Source: Syntrophaceae bacterium (lineage in GTDB: Bacteria; Desulfobacterota; BSN033; UBA1163). From it: a DNA stretch of 64,000 bases. The translations under genes and the position numbers were made by a program. The stretch lies in assembly GCA_013388635.1 (NCBI GenBank), contig JACAEX010000041.1, positions 1 to 64,000 of the forward strand. The letters are read 5' to 3'. Within the stretch, counting starts at the first letter, position 1, and each line of letters starts with the position of its first letter. The notes beneath the pieces were generated by a model. That model made no database searches, had not been told where the DNA came from, and saw nothing but the letters and a program-made list of their open reading frames with translations. Of the stretch, positions 37,718-46,051 are shown in pieces.

Positions 37718-39094
37718 TCAGCGCACCCGCCCTCTCGAAAGAGAGGCGAAGATGCCCACCAGACGGAGACCCGCGAAGATCGTAAATCCCACCCTCACGC
37801 TTTTTACAAAGAGGACGTAATGCGAAGGGGTGATCTGGACTCGACCGATGTACAGGGAAAAGAGCAACATCACCATGCCCATGCTGAACATCATTCCAGT
37901 TGCGCGCATCGTTCCCAGTATCCCTGAAGCGACTCCGTAGAACCTCCTTTCAACCGAACCCATCACCGCATTCGTATTGGGAGAGGAAAAGAGGGCGAAC
38001 CCAAATCCGATAAGAACCAGACTGGCCACGATGAAGGAAGTGGCCGTCTCCCCATCGAGGAAAATAAAGAGAGAAAGCCCTATGGCGGTTAATGCCATTC
38101 CAGTGGAGGCCACGATTCTTGGTTCGATTCGGTCTGAGAGCCTGCCCGCGAGCGGAGAAAAAGCCGCCTGCACGATCGGCTGGGAGACCATGATCATGCC
38201 TGCATCCTGAGGGCTGAGGCCCTTGATCAATTGTAGGTAAAGGCTTAAAAGAAAACTGACAGCAAACGTAGCACTATAATTGATCAGTGCGGCCAGGTTA
38301 GATAAGGCAAAAACCCTGTTCTTTCTGAGGAGGTTCATATCGAAGACAGGGTTTCTTAACCGGATCTCCAACTTGATGAAGGCCCAGGTCCCTGCGACAC
38401 TTAGTAAAATAAGGAAGGCTCCCCAGATTCCAGGAAGCAGGGAAAACCCGTAGATCATCGTCCCGAGGACGAAACCGTAAAGGATCGATCCCGCAAGATC
38501 GAACCTCTCTCCTCTTGCCTCAGCCCACTCTCCTCTCAATTTCCAAAATGTAAAAAAGACGACGAGGAGCCCGAAGGGAAGGTTGAAGAGAAAGATCGTT
38601 CTCCACCCGAAATGATGGATCAAGAATCCTCCTAAGATAGGCCCACAGGAAAGCCCTGAGTAGACCGCTGCCACGTTTATTCCAAGGACCTTCCCCCTCT
38701 CCCCGCCCGGAAACACAGATGTCAGAATGGCCACCCCCGTGCTGAAGGTCATCGAAGCTCCGATCCCCTGAAGGGTCCTGAAAAGAATCAAGGAGAAGGC
38801 CGATGGCGAGGTAGCTGACAAGAAGGAAGAAAAGGTATAGATGATGAACCCGTAAAGGAAGACCCTCTTTCTTCCATAAATGTCACCTATCCTGCCGGAT
38901 GGGACAAGAAAGATGGCAACCGTCAGAAGATAGGAGGTCGTCACCCAGCTCAATAGAATGGCATTCATCCCGAATTCTTTCCCAATGGCCGGAAGGGCGA
39001 TGTTGATGGAGGAGCCCATGAAGGGGATCAGGAAGGAACCTAACGTGGTCACGATTAACGCGGAGGTTCTGTTGGAACGATGATCAGCATCCAT
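37718..39094 (-). CDS. MFS transporter, DHA2 (EmrB/QacA)-like
   Basis: Membrane protein of 458 residues with 12-14 predicted helices. SFLIPFMGSSINIALPAIG and SWVTTSYLLTVAIFLVPSGR are the helix 1-2 signatures, GRIGDIYGRKRVF the loop 2-3 motif A, and GIGASMTFSTGVAILTSVFP with GPILGGFL (motif C, antiporter) follow. The pattern fits proton-coupled drug or metabolite exporters of the DHA2 group. The substrate is not predictable. The gene is divergent from the nucleoside hydrolase and ends 8 bp from the TPR gene. Confidence 0.82.
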   Translation of the reverse strand: MDADHRSNRTSALIVTTLGSFLIPFMGSSINIALPAIGKEFGMNAILLSWVTTSYLLTVAIFLVPSGRIGDIYGRKRVFLYGFIIYTFSSFLSATSPSAFSLILFRTLQGIGASMTFSTGVAILTSVFPGGERGKVLGINVAAVYSGLSCGPILGGFLIHHFGWRTIFLFNLPFGLLVVFFTFWKLRGEWAEARGERFDLAGSILYGFVLGTMIYGFSLLPGIWGAFLILLSVAGTWAFIKLEIRLRNPVFDMNLLRKNRVFALSNLAALINYSATFAVSFLLSLYLQLIKGLSPQDAGMIMVSQPIVQAAFSPLAGRLSDRIEPRIVASTGMALTAIGLSLFIFLDGETATSFIVASLVLIGFGFALFSSPNTNAVMGSVERRFYGVASGILGTMRATGMMFSMGMVMLLFSLYIGRVQITPSHYVLFVKSVRVGFTIFAGLRLVGIFASLSRGRVR

Positions 39095-39127
39095 TTTGAT
39101 TATTCCCTAATGTTAGCATTCAACATC

Positions 39128-39226
39128 CCTGCCCACCACAGGCAGGAATGACACTTTTAGAGGCAGCCTCGAATATTATAAAACCGAAAAAGAGAAAATA
39201 CCTTATTTTTTCGAGGTGACGAAAAA
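39128..39226. repeat. Two hairpins in the MFS/nucleoside hydrolase intergenic region
   Basis: CCTGCC (39128-39133) and GGCAGG (39141-39146) form one hairpin, a word pair found at several other intergenic places here. TTTTTCG-AGGTGA-CGAAAAA at 39207-39226 is a perfect 7-bp inverted repeat that could be an operator for either divergent gene. Confidence 0.45.
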
Positions 39227-39239
39227 GTTTAACAGGGGG

Positions 39240-39268
39240 TTGACGGGAAGTAAAGATTTCGATAAAAG
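39240..39268 (+). promoter_or_regulatory. Possible promoter of the nucleoside hydrolase gene
   Basis: TTGACG (39240-39245), a 17-bp spacer and TAAAAG (39263-39268) precede GGAGGAGG and the GTG start. The implied leader is only about 15 nt, so the call is tentative. Confidence 0.35.
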
Positions 39269-39289
39269 TTTACTGGAGGAGGCCGACCT

Positions 39290-40216
39290 GTGTCGAAGAA
39301 GGTCGTGATCGATTGTGACGTGGGCGTGGATGATGCCCTTGCCCTGATCCTCGCCTTTCATTCGCCCGAGTTAGAGGTGAAGGCGGTTACAGGAGTCAAT
39401 GGCAATGTTCCTCTGCAGCAAGTATTTGAGAACATCCAGAAGGTCCTCTCCCTGATCCAACCCCAGGATAAGCCGCTCATAGCCAAGGGGGCTGACCGGC
39501 CATTGAAAGGAAAGACCATCTATGCCCATTCTGTTCACGGAAGGGATGGCCTGGGAGGAGCAAACATAGAACGAAACGATGGAGAACGATTTTGGCAGAT
39601 CTATTCTGGTCTTGCCGATCAACTCATTCAAGAGATGGCGCGTCAATATCCGGATGAGTTGACTTTAATTGCCACAGGCCCGCTTACCAATTTGGCGCTG
39701 GCACTCCAGAGAGATCCAGAAGGGATGAGGAAGCTGAATGAAGTAATCCTCATGGGAGGTGCGGTCCGGACCAAAGGAAACATCACTCACCTGGCCGAAT
39801 TCAATCTCTACTCCGATCCCATTGCTGCCAAATTGGTCTTCGAATCAGGGCTCCCCATAACCGTTGTCCCTCTCGACGTCACCCATCAGGTATCTCTCAC
39901 ATCTCCGTTGATAGAAGAGCAAGTGAAACCGATTCAAAATCGTTTTTCGAGGTTTCTTATCGAGGCGATCGGATACGATTTTACCACTCATCGATTCCGA
40001 GAAAAAGAAAGGATCTACCTCCACGACCCCCTCGCCGTGGGTGTGGCGATCCAACCCGATCTGGTGAGAAAAGAGAGAACATCCCTCGACGTGATCGTTC
40101 AAGAAGGTGAGTGCTACGGCCAGATCCGGGAAGTGGAAGAAGGACCAAAGATAGAAGTCTGTTTCGGCGTAGAGGCAAGTAGGTTCTTGGACCTCTTTTT
40201 TGCAAGATTAAAATAA
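39290..40216 (+). CDS. Nucleoside hydrolase (IUNH family)
   Basis: Enzyme of 308 residues starting at GTG behind a strong GGAGGAGG. It hydrolyses ribonucleosides to base and ribose. DCDVGVDDALALIL at the N-terminus is the calcium-binding DxDxxxDDxxAL motif, VTGVNGNV the second block, TLIATGPLTNLALAL the third, and HDPLAVGVAI holds the C-terminal active-site Asp. Full length for the Rih group; base preference cannot be called. The ribokinase-like gene 87 bp downstream would phosphorylate the released ribose. Confidence 0.9.
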   Translation: MSKKVVIDCDVGVDDALALILAFHSPELEVKAVTGVNGNVPLQQVFENIQKVLSLIQPQDKPLIAKGADRPLKGKTIYAHSVHGRDGLGGANIERNDGERFWQIYSGLADQLIQEMARQYPDELTLIATGPLTNLALALQRDPEGMRKLNEVILMGGAVRTKGNITHLAEFNLYSDPIAAKLVFESGLPITVVPLDVTHQVSLTSPLIEEQVKPIQNRFSRFLIEAIGYDFTTHRFREKERIYLHDPLAVGVAIQPDLVRKERTSLDVIVQEGECYGQIREVEEGPKIEVCFGVEASRFLDLFFARLK

Positions 40217-40230
40217 TTCTACAGACACTT

Positions 40231-40251
40231 TTCATTGTTCATCGTTCATCG
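40231..40251. repeat. Short heptad array after the nucleoside hydrolase
   Basis: TTCATTG, TTCATCG, TTCATCG in direct 7-bp steps, 15 bp after the stop codon. The words match the mraZ/rsmH array. Confidence 0.65.
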
Positions 40252-40303
40252 TCAGTAGGATGCCTTCACCTAAGAATGACACATGAAAGTGTGAATCCAA
40301 AAT

Positions 40304-41227
40304 ATGAACAAAAAAATATTAGTCCTCGGCAGCTCAAATATCGATCTCATTCTGAGAATTCCCCGTTTCCATCACCCCGGGGAAACGATCATGGCTGAAG
40401 ACCTGGTGGCTGTATTTGGCGGCAAAGGGGCCAATCAGGCGATTGCATCGAAGCGGCTGGGAGGAAGGGTGATCTTTCTTACAAAACTGGGAAATGACCA
40501 TTACGGAGAATCCTATCGCCGCTATCTGATCGAAAATGGACTCCCTGCAAGGGGTCTGCTGAGAGATCGAAAACTTCCAACAGGCATCGCATTGATCGAA
40601 TTGAATCCCGATGGCGAGAATCGAATCATCGTCTCCCCTGGAGCAAACGGCTCGCTTTCTGTAAAAGATGTGCAAGAGGCCTCCGGTCTCTGGGAAACTG
40701 CTGGCGTCTTTATATCTCAACTGGAGGTTCCAATTTCGGTGGTGAGGATGGGGTTGAAGATGGCAAAAAAACATGGGGCCTTGACCTTGCTCAACCCATC
40801 TCCGCCCGTTCCCCTTTCGTCCGAAATCCTCTCTCTGATTGACTATCTCGTGCCCAATGAATTGGAGGCCCAGACCCTGACCGGTCTAAAATTTGAGGGG
40901 GAGAAAGACCTTCCTAAGATTGCTCGAAGGTTGCTCAGCCGGGGTACAAAAAATGTGGTGATCACCTTAGGCCCCAAAGGCCTCTATTTCAGAAGTCGAG
41001 AAGAAGAGATCAGGATGAGGGCCTTCCGCGTGAATGCGGTGGATACCACAGCCGCAGGCGATGCCTTTATGGGAGGCCTCGCCTGTACTCTTTCAGAGGG
41101 CAGGCCCATTCCGGAGGCTCTAAAATTTGCCAATGGAGCGGGCGCCCTTGCAACAACCAAACTGGGCGCCCAGCCTTCGCTGCCATCAAAAAAAGAGCTT
41201 GAGAAATTTCTCCATAAAATGGTATAA
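40304..41227 (+). CDS. rbsK: Ribokinase-like PfkB-family sugar kinase
   Basis: Protein of 307 residues. LGSSNIDLILRIPRFHHPGE is typical of ribokinase N-termini (first 16 residues recognisable), VFGGKGANQAIASKRLG is PfkB signature 1 and VDTTAAGDAFMGGLA signature 2 with the catalytic Asp and anion hole. VITLGPKGLYF is the ATP-site strand. Ribokinase phosphorylates ribose to ribose 5-phosphate. Placement behind a nucleoside hydrolase supports ribose from nucleosides as substrate, although another sugar kinase of the family remains possible. Confidence 0.85.
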   Translation: MNKKILVLGSSNIDLILRIPRFHHPGETIMAEDLVAVFGGKGANQAIASKRLGGRVIFLTKLGNDHYGESYRRYLIENGLPARGLLRDRKLPTGIALIELNPDGENRIIVSPGANGSLSVKDVQEASGLWETAGVFISQLEVPISVVRMGLKMAKKHGALTLLNPSPPVPLSSEILSLIDYLVPNELEAQTLTGLKFEGEKDLPKIARRLLSRGTKNVVITLGPKGLYFRSREEEIRMRAFRVNAVDTTAAGDAFMGGLACTLSEGRPIPEALKFANGAGALATTKLGAQPSLPSKKELEKFLHKMV

Positions 41228-41337
41228 ACCAAAATCCGCTGTTTGATAAACGCCGTTAAAAATGGAGAGGCGTGATTCTGAATGGGAGAATAGGCCCCGA
41301 GCTCCATGGATGAGAACATCCAAGAAAGGAGTTACCC

Positions 41338-41844
41338 ATGAATGAAGTGCTCAATGCGATCAAAAATCGGAGGACGATCCGAAGATTCAAACCAGATCCG
41401 GTCGATGACGATAGAATCAGGATGATTCTCGAGGCGGGAAGATGGGCCCCGTCGTTCAGCAACCTTCAACCCTGGAAATTCATCATCGTCAGGGATCAAA
41501 ACTTAAAGAATGAATTGGACAAAGCCTCCAGGGAATGTGTTCTTCACCTCGGGATCAATGAGGCACCCGTGGTCATCCTGGTCTGTGTGGATCGAAGGAT
41601 CGACCCCCTTCACGGGATCGAGGCCGGAGCTGCGGCCGCACAGAATATGGCCTTAGCCGGGCACAGTCTCGGTCTGGGGGTGGGTTGGATCGGCGTCTGG
41701 GGAACCGCGGCTGAAATCGCAATCCAAAAGCTCCTTCAGCTCCCTGACACCACCCGAGTGGTCTCCCTCCTCCCCGTTGGCCACGCGGATGAGTCTCCAC
41801 AGAGCAGCCGAAAATCTCTCGACGATCTCATTCAATTTCGATAA
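41338..41844 (+). CDS. Nitroreductase-family FMN oxidoreductase
   Basis: Protein of 168 residues preceded by AAAGGAG. NAIKNRRTIRRFKPDPV is the FMN-binding N-terminal Arg-Ser/Thr-Arg loop, LEAGRWAPSFSNLQPWKFI the dimer and FMN helix, and GLGVGWIGVW with VVSLLPVGHADE the C-terminal region. Members reduce nitro groups, quinones or enones with NAD(P)H, or modify flavins. Physiological substrate unknown. It is monocistronic by spacing. Confidence 0.85.
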   Translation: MNEVLNAIKNRRTIRRFKPDPVDDDRIRMILEAGRWAPSFSNLQPWKFIIVRDQNLKNELDKASRECVLHLGINEAPVVILVCVDRRIDPLHGIEAGAAAAQNMALAGHSLGLGVGWIGVWGTAAEIAIQKLLQLPDTTRVVSLLPVGHADESPQSSRKSLDDLIQFR

Positions 41845-41894
41845 GAATCCGGAACCTAAATTGGGCGATTAACATAGGCTCCATGGAGAGCAGG

Positions 41895-41914
41895 CCTGCC
41901 TTGCCGCAGGCAGG
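41895..41914. repeat. CCTGCC/GGCAGG hairpin
   Basis: CCTGCC (41895-41900) and GGCAGG (41909-41914) form a 6-bp stem with an 8-nt loop in the gap before the LarA-like gene. Copies occur at 1382, 8769 and 39128. Confidence 0.6.
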
Positions 41915-41972
41915 GATGCTGAAAAGGCTTTTAGAGCGATCATTTTTTAATTAGGTGAAATATTCGAACCCT

Positions 41973-43253
41973 ATGAAGAGCTATCCAATCCCTTGCGGGA
42001 AGAAGACGATAAACCTGAAGATCCCCCGGGGTGTCCCTGTCGAATGGGTGGAGTCTCGAAAGATGGCTCCGATTCCTGACGTGAGAGCCGCGGTTAAGGA
42101 AGCCATCGCCCGTCCTATCGGAAGGCCTCGTCTCCGGGATCTGGTGAAACCCGGGCAGACCGTGGCGATCGTCGTCACAGACATCACCCGAAAGCTCCCG
42201 GAGGAGATCATCCTTCCCCTTCTCCTCGAGGAACTGATTTCAAGCGGCATTAAGAAGAAGGACGTGACAGCCGTCGTAGCCACAGGGACGCACCGACCCA
42301 ACACCCCGGAAGAGCTGAGAGAGAAATTTGGTCCTGTGGTCGATGAGATCGCCTTCATCAACCACGATCCACGCAATCGAGAAGGCCTGATCGACCTGGG
42401 GAAGACGCAGGGAGGGATCCCGCTCGTTTTCAATCGGGCGGTGGTCCAGGCCGATATTCGAATCTCGACAGGCGTGATCGAAACCCATCTCTTTGCCGGT
42501 TATAGCGGTGGTGTCAAAAGCATTGCGGTCGGGGTGGCGGGTGAAGAGACCATTGGAGCAACCCACAACTATGAGATGCTACAGCAGACAAGGCTTGGCG
42601 TGATCGAGGGGAATGAGTTTCGGAGATTTCTAACTGAAGCGACCCAGGCCTTAGGGCTCCACTTTATCGTCAATGTGGTTCAGACCGGTAAGAAGGAAGT
42701 GGTGAAGGTGGTTGCCGGAGATCCCGTGAAGGCATTTCACGAAGGGGTGAAGGTGGCGAGGGATCTCTACGAGGTGGGGATCGATCGGCCCGGAGAGATT
42801 GTGGTGAGCGGCGTGAGCTATCCAAAGAGCCGGGACCTCTACCAGGCAACCCGTGCAGCCAACGTGGTTGCTTTTGGCCCCAGGCCTGTGGTAGCAAAGG
42901 GAGGAGCGATTCTCATCCCAGCCCCTTGCGAGGATGGATGTGGCCATCCAGGGTATTGTGACATCATGAGAAGAGCCGAAGACATCGATCAGGTGATCGC
43001 CATCTCTCGAGAGGAAGGATTTGCGCCCGGTGAACAGAAGGCGCTGATCTTGGCATGGATTCTGAGACAGGCGAGGATTGTGATGACCGACTGTTCCCTT
43101 CCAGAGGAGACACTGAAGGGGCTTCATCTTGAATCAGCTCCAACCTTGCAGGAGGCATTCGATCGGGAGTTAAAGAAGAACCCAAAGGCAAGAGTCGTCC
43201 TCATCCCGGATGGACTCTTAACCCTGCCTGTTCTCAAATTGCACGGAGCATAG
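41973..43253 (+). CDS. LarA-like (DUF2088) nickel-pincer-cofactor enzyme family protein
   Basis: Start at ATG 41973 (MKSYPIPCGKKTINL) or an in-frame GTG 18 bp earlier; about 426 residues. The N-terminal DUF2088 domain shows VTDITRKLPEEIILPLLLEE, close to the LarA DxTRPxP region, then GTHRPNTPEEL, NHDPRN and FAGYSGGVKSI, where the Lys would carry the pincer cofactor. GATHNYEM follows. Characterised members racemise or epimerise 2-hydroxy acids such as lactate. The cofactor genes larBCE are not in the window. Followed by lyase and aldolase genes. Confidence 0.75.
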   Translation: MKSYPIPCGKKTINLKIPRGVPVEWVESRKMAPIPDVRAAVKEAIARPIGRPRLRDLVKPGQTVAIVVTDITRKLPEEIILPLLLEELISSGIKKKDVTAVVATGTHRPNTPEELREKFGPVVDEIAFINHDPRNREGLIDLGKTQGGIPLVFNRAVVQADIRISTGVIETHLFAGYSGGVKSIAVGVAGEETIGATHNYEMLQQTRLGVIEGNEFRRFLTEATQALGLHFIVNVVQTGKKEVVKVVAGDPVKAFHEGVKVARDLYEVGIDRPGEIVVSGVSYPKSRDLYQATRAANVVAFGPRPVVAKGGAILIPAPCEDGCGHPGYCDIMRRAEDIDQVIAISREEGFAPGEQKALILAWILRQARIVMTDCSLPEETLKGLHLESAPTLQEAFDRELKKNPKARVVLIPDGLLTLPVLKLHGA

Positions 43254-43312
43254 TCGAAAACGTAAAGAAATTGAACGCGATCCGCTTAGCATTCTCAGAA
43301 GGAGGGAAAAAA

Positions 43313-44200
43313 ATGGATTTTCAACCAAGAGGGATCATTCCTGCGATGGTGACACCGGTCACGCCGGATGGAAAGATCCATGTCGGAGCCTTACGAAAGC
43401 TCACCAATTACCTGATCGATGGAGGGGTTCACGGACTCTTCCCTGTGAGCACTCAGGGAGAATTCTATGCCCTGACCTTTGAAGAGAAGAAGAAGGTGAT
43501 GGAGGTTGTCATTGAAGAGACAGGAGGCCGGGTCCCGGTCTATGCAGGCACAGGCGCGGTGACCACCCGGGAAGCCATCTCCCTGACAAAGATGGCCGAG
43601 GCCATCGGAGTCAACGCAGTCTCTGTCATCACACCCTACTTCATCAAGCCGAGCGAGGGAGAGCTCCTCGAACATTATACCTCGATCGCGAAGTCCACAA
43701 GGCTACCGGTCCTCCTCTATAACAATCCTGGACGGACAGGGATCAATCTCTCTCCGGAATTCGTTGCCCGTGCGTCAAAGGTGGAGAACATCGTCGGCAT
43801 CAAAGACTCCTCCGGAGACCTGACGCTCACAGCAGAATACATTCGGAGGACGGACGAGAAGTTCTCCGTCCTTGCTGGCAGGGATACGCTCATCTACGGG
43901 ACCCTCTGCTACGGAGGAAAAGGCGCCATCGCTGCAACAGGCAATGTGGCCCCTAAGCTGATCGTTGAGATTTACGAGGCCTTTCAGGCCGGAGACCTGA
44001 AGCGAGCGCTCGATGCCCAGTTTCGTCTGGCTCCGCTTCGTCTGGCCTTTGACCTCGGGACCTTTCCGGTTGTGATTAAAGAGGCCCTTAATCTGATCGG
44101 GATCGAGGCCGGAGTGGGAATACCGCCGGTCGGAGGAATCAGTCCCAAGGCCAAAGAGGAACTGAAAGAAATTTTGAAAAATATGGGACTGTTGAAATAA
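43313..44200 (+). CDS. DapA/NAL-family class I aldolase or lyase
   Basis: The ATG at 43313 follows AAGGAGGG, preferred over a start 42 bp upstream; the product has 295 residues. It is a TIM barrel of the dihydrodipicolinate synthase/N-acetylneuraminate lyase family. GIIPAMVTPVTPDGKIH, GLFPVSTQGEFYALT (pyruvate carboxylate loop), LLYNNPGRTGINLSP with the conserved Tyr, and NIVGIKDSSGDL with the Schiff-base Lys are seen. True DapA is possible, but the setting between a LarA-like protein and an HpcH aldolase favours a catabolic 2-keto-3-deoxy-acid-type lyase. Confidence 0.85.
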   Translation: MDFQPRGIIPAMVTPVTPDGKIHVGALRKLTNYLIDGGVHGLFPVSTQGEFYALTFEEKKKVMEVVIEETGGRVPVYAGTGAVTTREAISLTKMAEAIGVNAVSVITPYFIKPSEGELLEHYTSIAKSTRLPVLLYNNPGRTGINLSPEFVARASKVENIVGIKDSSGDLTLTAEYIRRTDEKFSVLAGRDTLIYGTLCYGGKGAIAATGNVAPKLIVEIYEAFQAGDLKRALDAQFRLAPLRLAFDLGTFPVVIKEALNLIGIEAGVGIPPVGGISPKAKEELKEILKNMGLLK

Positions 44201-44202
44201 TT

Positions 44203-44375
44203 AAATCCGAAGCACGAAATTCGAATTTCTAAACAAATTCCAATGACCGAAATATAAAACTTAACGGCATTGATTGTTTGGAATTTGGACATTGATGAAT
44301 TCGTAAAAAGTCATTCCCCTGGATTTTGAGTCCGTTTCGGATTTCGATATTCGAATTTCGTATTTTCAGTTTCGG
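44203..44375. repeat. Inverted heptad array between lyase and aldolase genes
   Basis: AAATCCG, AAGCACG, AAATTCG, AATTTCT, AAACAAA, TTCCAAT, GACCGAA, ATATAAA run from 44203, 2 bp after the stop codon. The far arm GTTTCGG, ATTTCGA, TATTCGA, ATTTCGT, ATTTTCA, GTTTCGG ends at 44375, directly at the GGAGG of the next gene. Confidence 0.85.
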
Positions 44376-44383
44376 AGGTCAAT

Positions 44384-45154
44384 ATGGTTTGGGCAGGTTT
44401 GAGAAGGAGGGTGCTGGCAGGAGAGTCCGTCTATGGAACGATGATCCGGCAGGCCAGGGATCCAGGAGCTCCGGCTGTCTTTGCCGCTGCGGGATATGAC
44501 TTCGTCCTGATCGACATGGAGCATGGACCCTATAACATGGAGACCGTGGCAGATCTGATCAGAGGGGCTAAATCTGTTGGCATTGCACCCCTCATCCGAG
44601 TCCCTCGGCTGGAGACATTCTTCATCTCAAGGGTGCTCGATGCGGGTGCGGAAGGGATCATGGTCCCGATGACCTCCACGAGACAGGACGCGGAGACGAT
44701 CGTCCGTTACAGCAAATATACGCCTTTGGGACAGCGTGGGTATGGCGCTCAGTCAGGACAGACAGATTACAAACCACCGAAGGCGGCTCAGTTCATGAAA
44801 GAGGCCAATGAGCATACGCTCATCATCGCCCAGATCGAGACCAGAGAGGCGATCGAAAACATCGATGCCATTCTCGATGTCGAAGGCATTGATGTGGGCC
44901 TGATCGGCCCGAACGATCTCTCCATCTCCCTGGGAATCCCTGACCAGATGAGCTCAGAGATATTGCTCAAAGCCATTGAAAAGGTGGTTCAATCTGCAAA
45001 GGCAAAAGGCAAGGCCTCGGGGATTCACATCGCAAATATCGAGGCCATCAAGAGGTGGCGGGCAAAGGGGATGACCGTTTTGGCCTATTCGTCGGATCTC
45101 GGGTTTATGTACAATGCCTCCAAGTCGAGCCTCGAAGAGCTGAAACGACCCTGA
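44384..45154 (+). CDS. HpcH/HpaI-family class II aldolase
   Basis: Protein of 256 residues in a TIM barrel that binds a divalent metal and pyruvate enolate. GTMIRQARDPGAPAVFAAAG, DFVLIDMEHGPYN, DAGAEGIMVPM, the metal ligands Glu in AQIETREAIEN and Asp in GLIGPNDLSISLG, and the C-terminal helix are present. Relatives cleave 2-keto-3-deoxy-glucarate, 4-hydroxy-2-oxoheptanedioate or related acids to pyruvate and an aldehyde. With the preceding lyase and LarA-like protein it suggests hydroxy-acid breakdown. Confidence 0.87.
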   Translation: MVWAGLRRRVLAGESVYGTMIRQARDPGAPAVFAAAGYDFVLIDMEHGPYNMETVADLIRGAKSVGIAPLIRVPRLETFFISRVLDAGAEGIMVPMTSTRQDAETIVRYSKYTPLGQRGYGAQSGQTDYKPPKAAQFMKEANEHTLIIAQIETREAIENIDAILDVEGIDVGLIGPNDLSISLGIPDQMSSEILLKAIEKVVQSAKAKGKASGIHIANIEAIKRWRAKGMTVLAYSSDLGFMYNASKSSLEELKRP

Positions 45155-46036
45155 TCATTGAATATTCAGAAGGTAAGCGGGATTGTCCTGAACCATTCTC
45201 TTCAGGTCTTCTTTTGGAATCCCTTTCTCAAGAAGGACCCTCAGAAACATCCTCAAACCCTCCCAGGGAGGAGGGTTATGGAGCTGACCTAAGTCGGTTG
45301 ATAAGACCGTCCTCTCAGGACCAACGGCTTTGATCATCTCAACGATCCCATCGATCCCTGCCTTTGTGGGCCACATCGGAAACATAAAGATGGCTGGATG
45401 TTCGATGAAGGCCCCCGTTCTGCTGAGTTCTTTCTGATCCTCAATCGTACCGTTGACGATAAACTCAGGGTGGTTCACATAAAGGCGCTTCACCCCCCTC
45501 TCCCTGGCTGTCTTCACCAGCAACTTCACCTCTGAGATGGAGAGGTGCCCGGTCGCCAATATGAGATCGTTCTCTGCAATGAGATCGATCACTTCGTAGA
45601 CTTCGGAGAGGAGGTGACCTTTCTCATCCACAATTCGAACCGGTCTTTCCGCCAACCTGCCCTTTCCCTCTTGTTTCATGGGGCCGAATTCCGGACCGCC
45701 CATCTGATCGAGGTGGTTCTTTGCTGAGAGAGTGGGAAACCAGACGATCTTTGCACCCAACCGAGCGGCGGCATCAACGGCAAAGGGATTGATCCCTCCC
45801 ACTGCATTGTTCAACGCCACTCCTCCAAAGAGATCGATGCCGCTTACCAGCTTTCTTACAAAATAGACCCTATCCGAGGTGAATCCATGGTGTTCCTTCA
45901 AAATCAGGGCCCTCATGCCCATAGCCCTCGCAGCCTCTGCTGCCTCCACATGGTCGACCAGTCTCGGAAAGAGGCTCGGGCTGGAGTGGACATGCATATC
46001 AATGGCACCCTGCATCAGTTCCAGGTCTTCCCGCAT
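45155..46036 (-). CDS. Amidohydrolase/PHP-like protein, DUF6282 type
   Basis: Protein of 293 residues. DMHVHSSPSLFPR near the N-terminus, KEHHGFTSDR, ATGHLSISEV, NHPEFI and STDLGQLHNPP are spaced like the metal-binding His and Asp residues of amidohydrolase-fold enzymes. I associate this pattern with the DUF6282 family, whose reaction is unknown. It converges with the aldolase gene without a gap (stops adjacent) and closes the long minus-strand run, 15 bp after the GlcF-like gene. Confidence 0.7.
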   Translation of the reverse strand: MREDLELMQGAIDMHVHSSPSLFPRLVDHVEAAEAARAMGMRALILKEHHGFTSDRVYFVRKLVSGIDLFGGVALNNAVGGINPFAVDAAARLGAKIVWFPTLSAKNHLDQMGGPEFGPMKQEGKGRLAERPVRIVDEKGHLLSEVYEVIDLIAENDLILATGHLSISEVKLLVKTARERGVKRLYVNHPEFIVNGTIEDQKELSRTGAFIEHPAIFMFPMWPTKAGIDGIVEMIKAVGPERTVLSTDLGQLHNPPPWEGLRMFLRVLLEKGIPKEDLKRMVQDNPAYLLNIQ

Positions 46037-46051
46037 CCTTCTTCTCCTCTC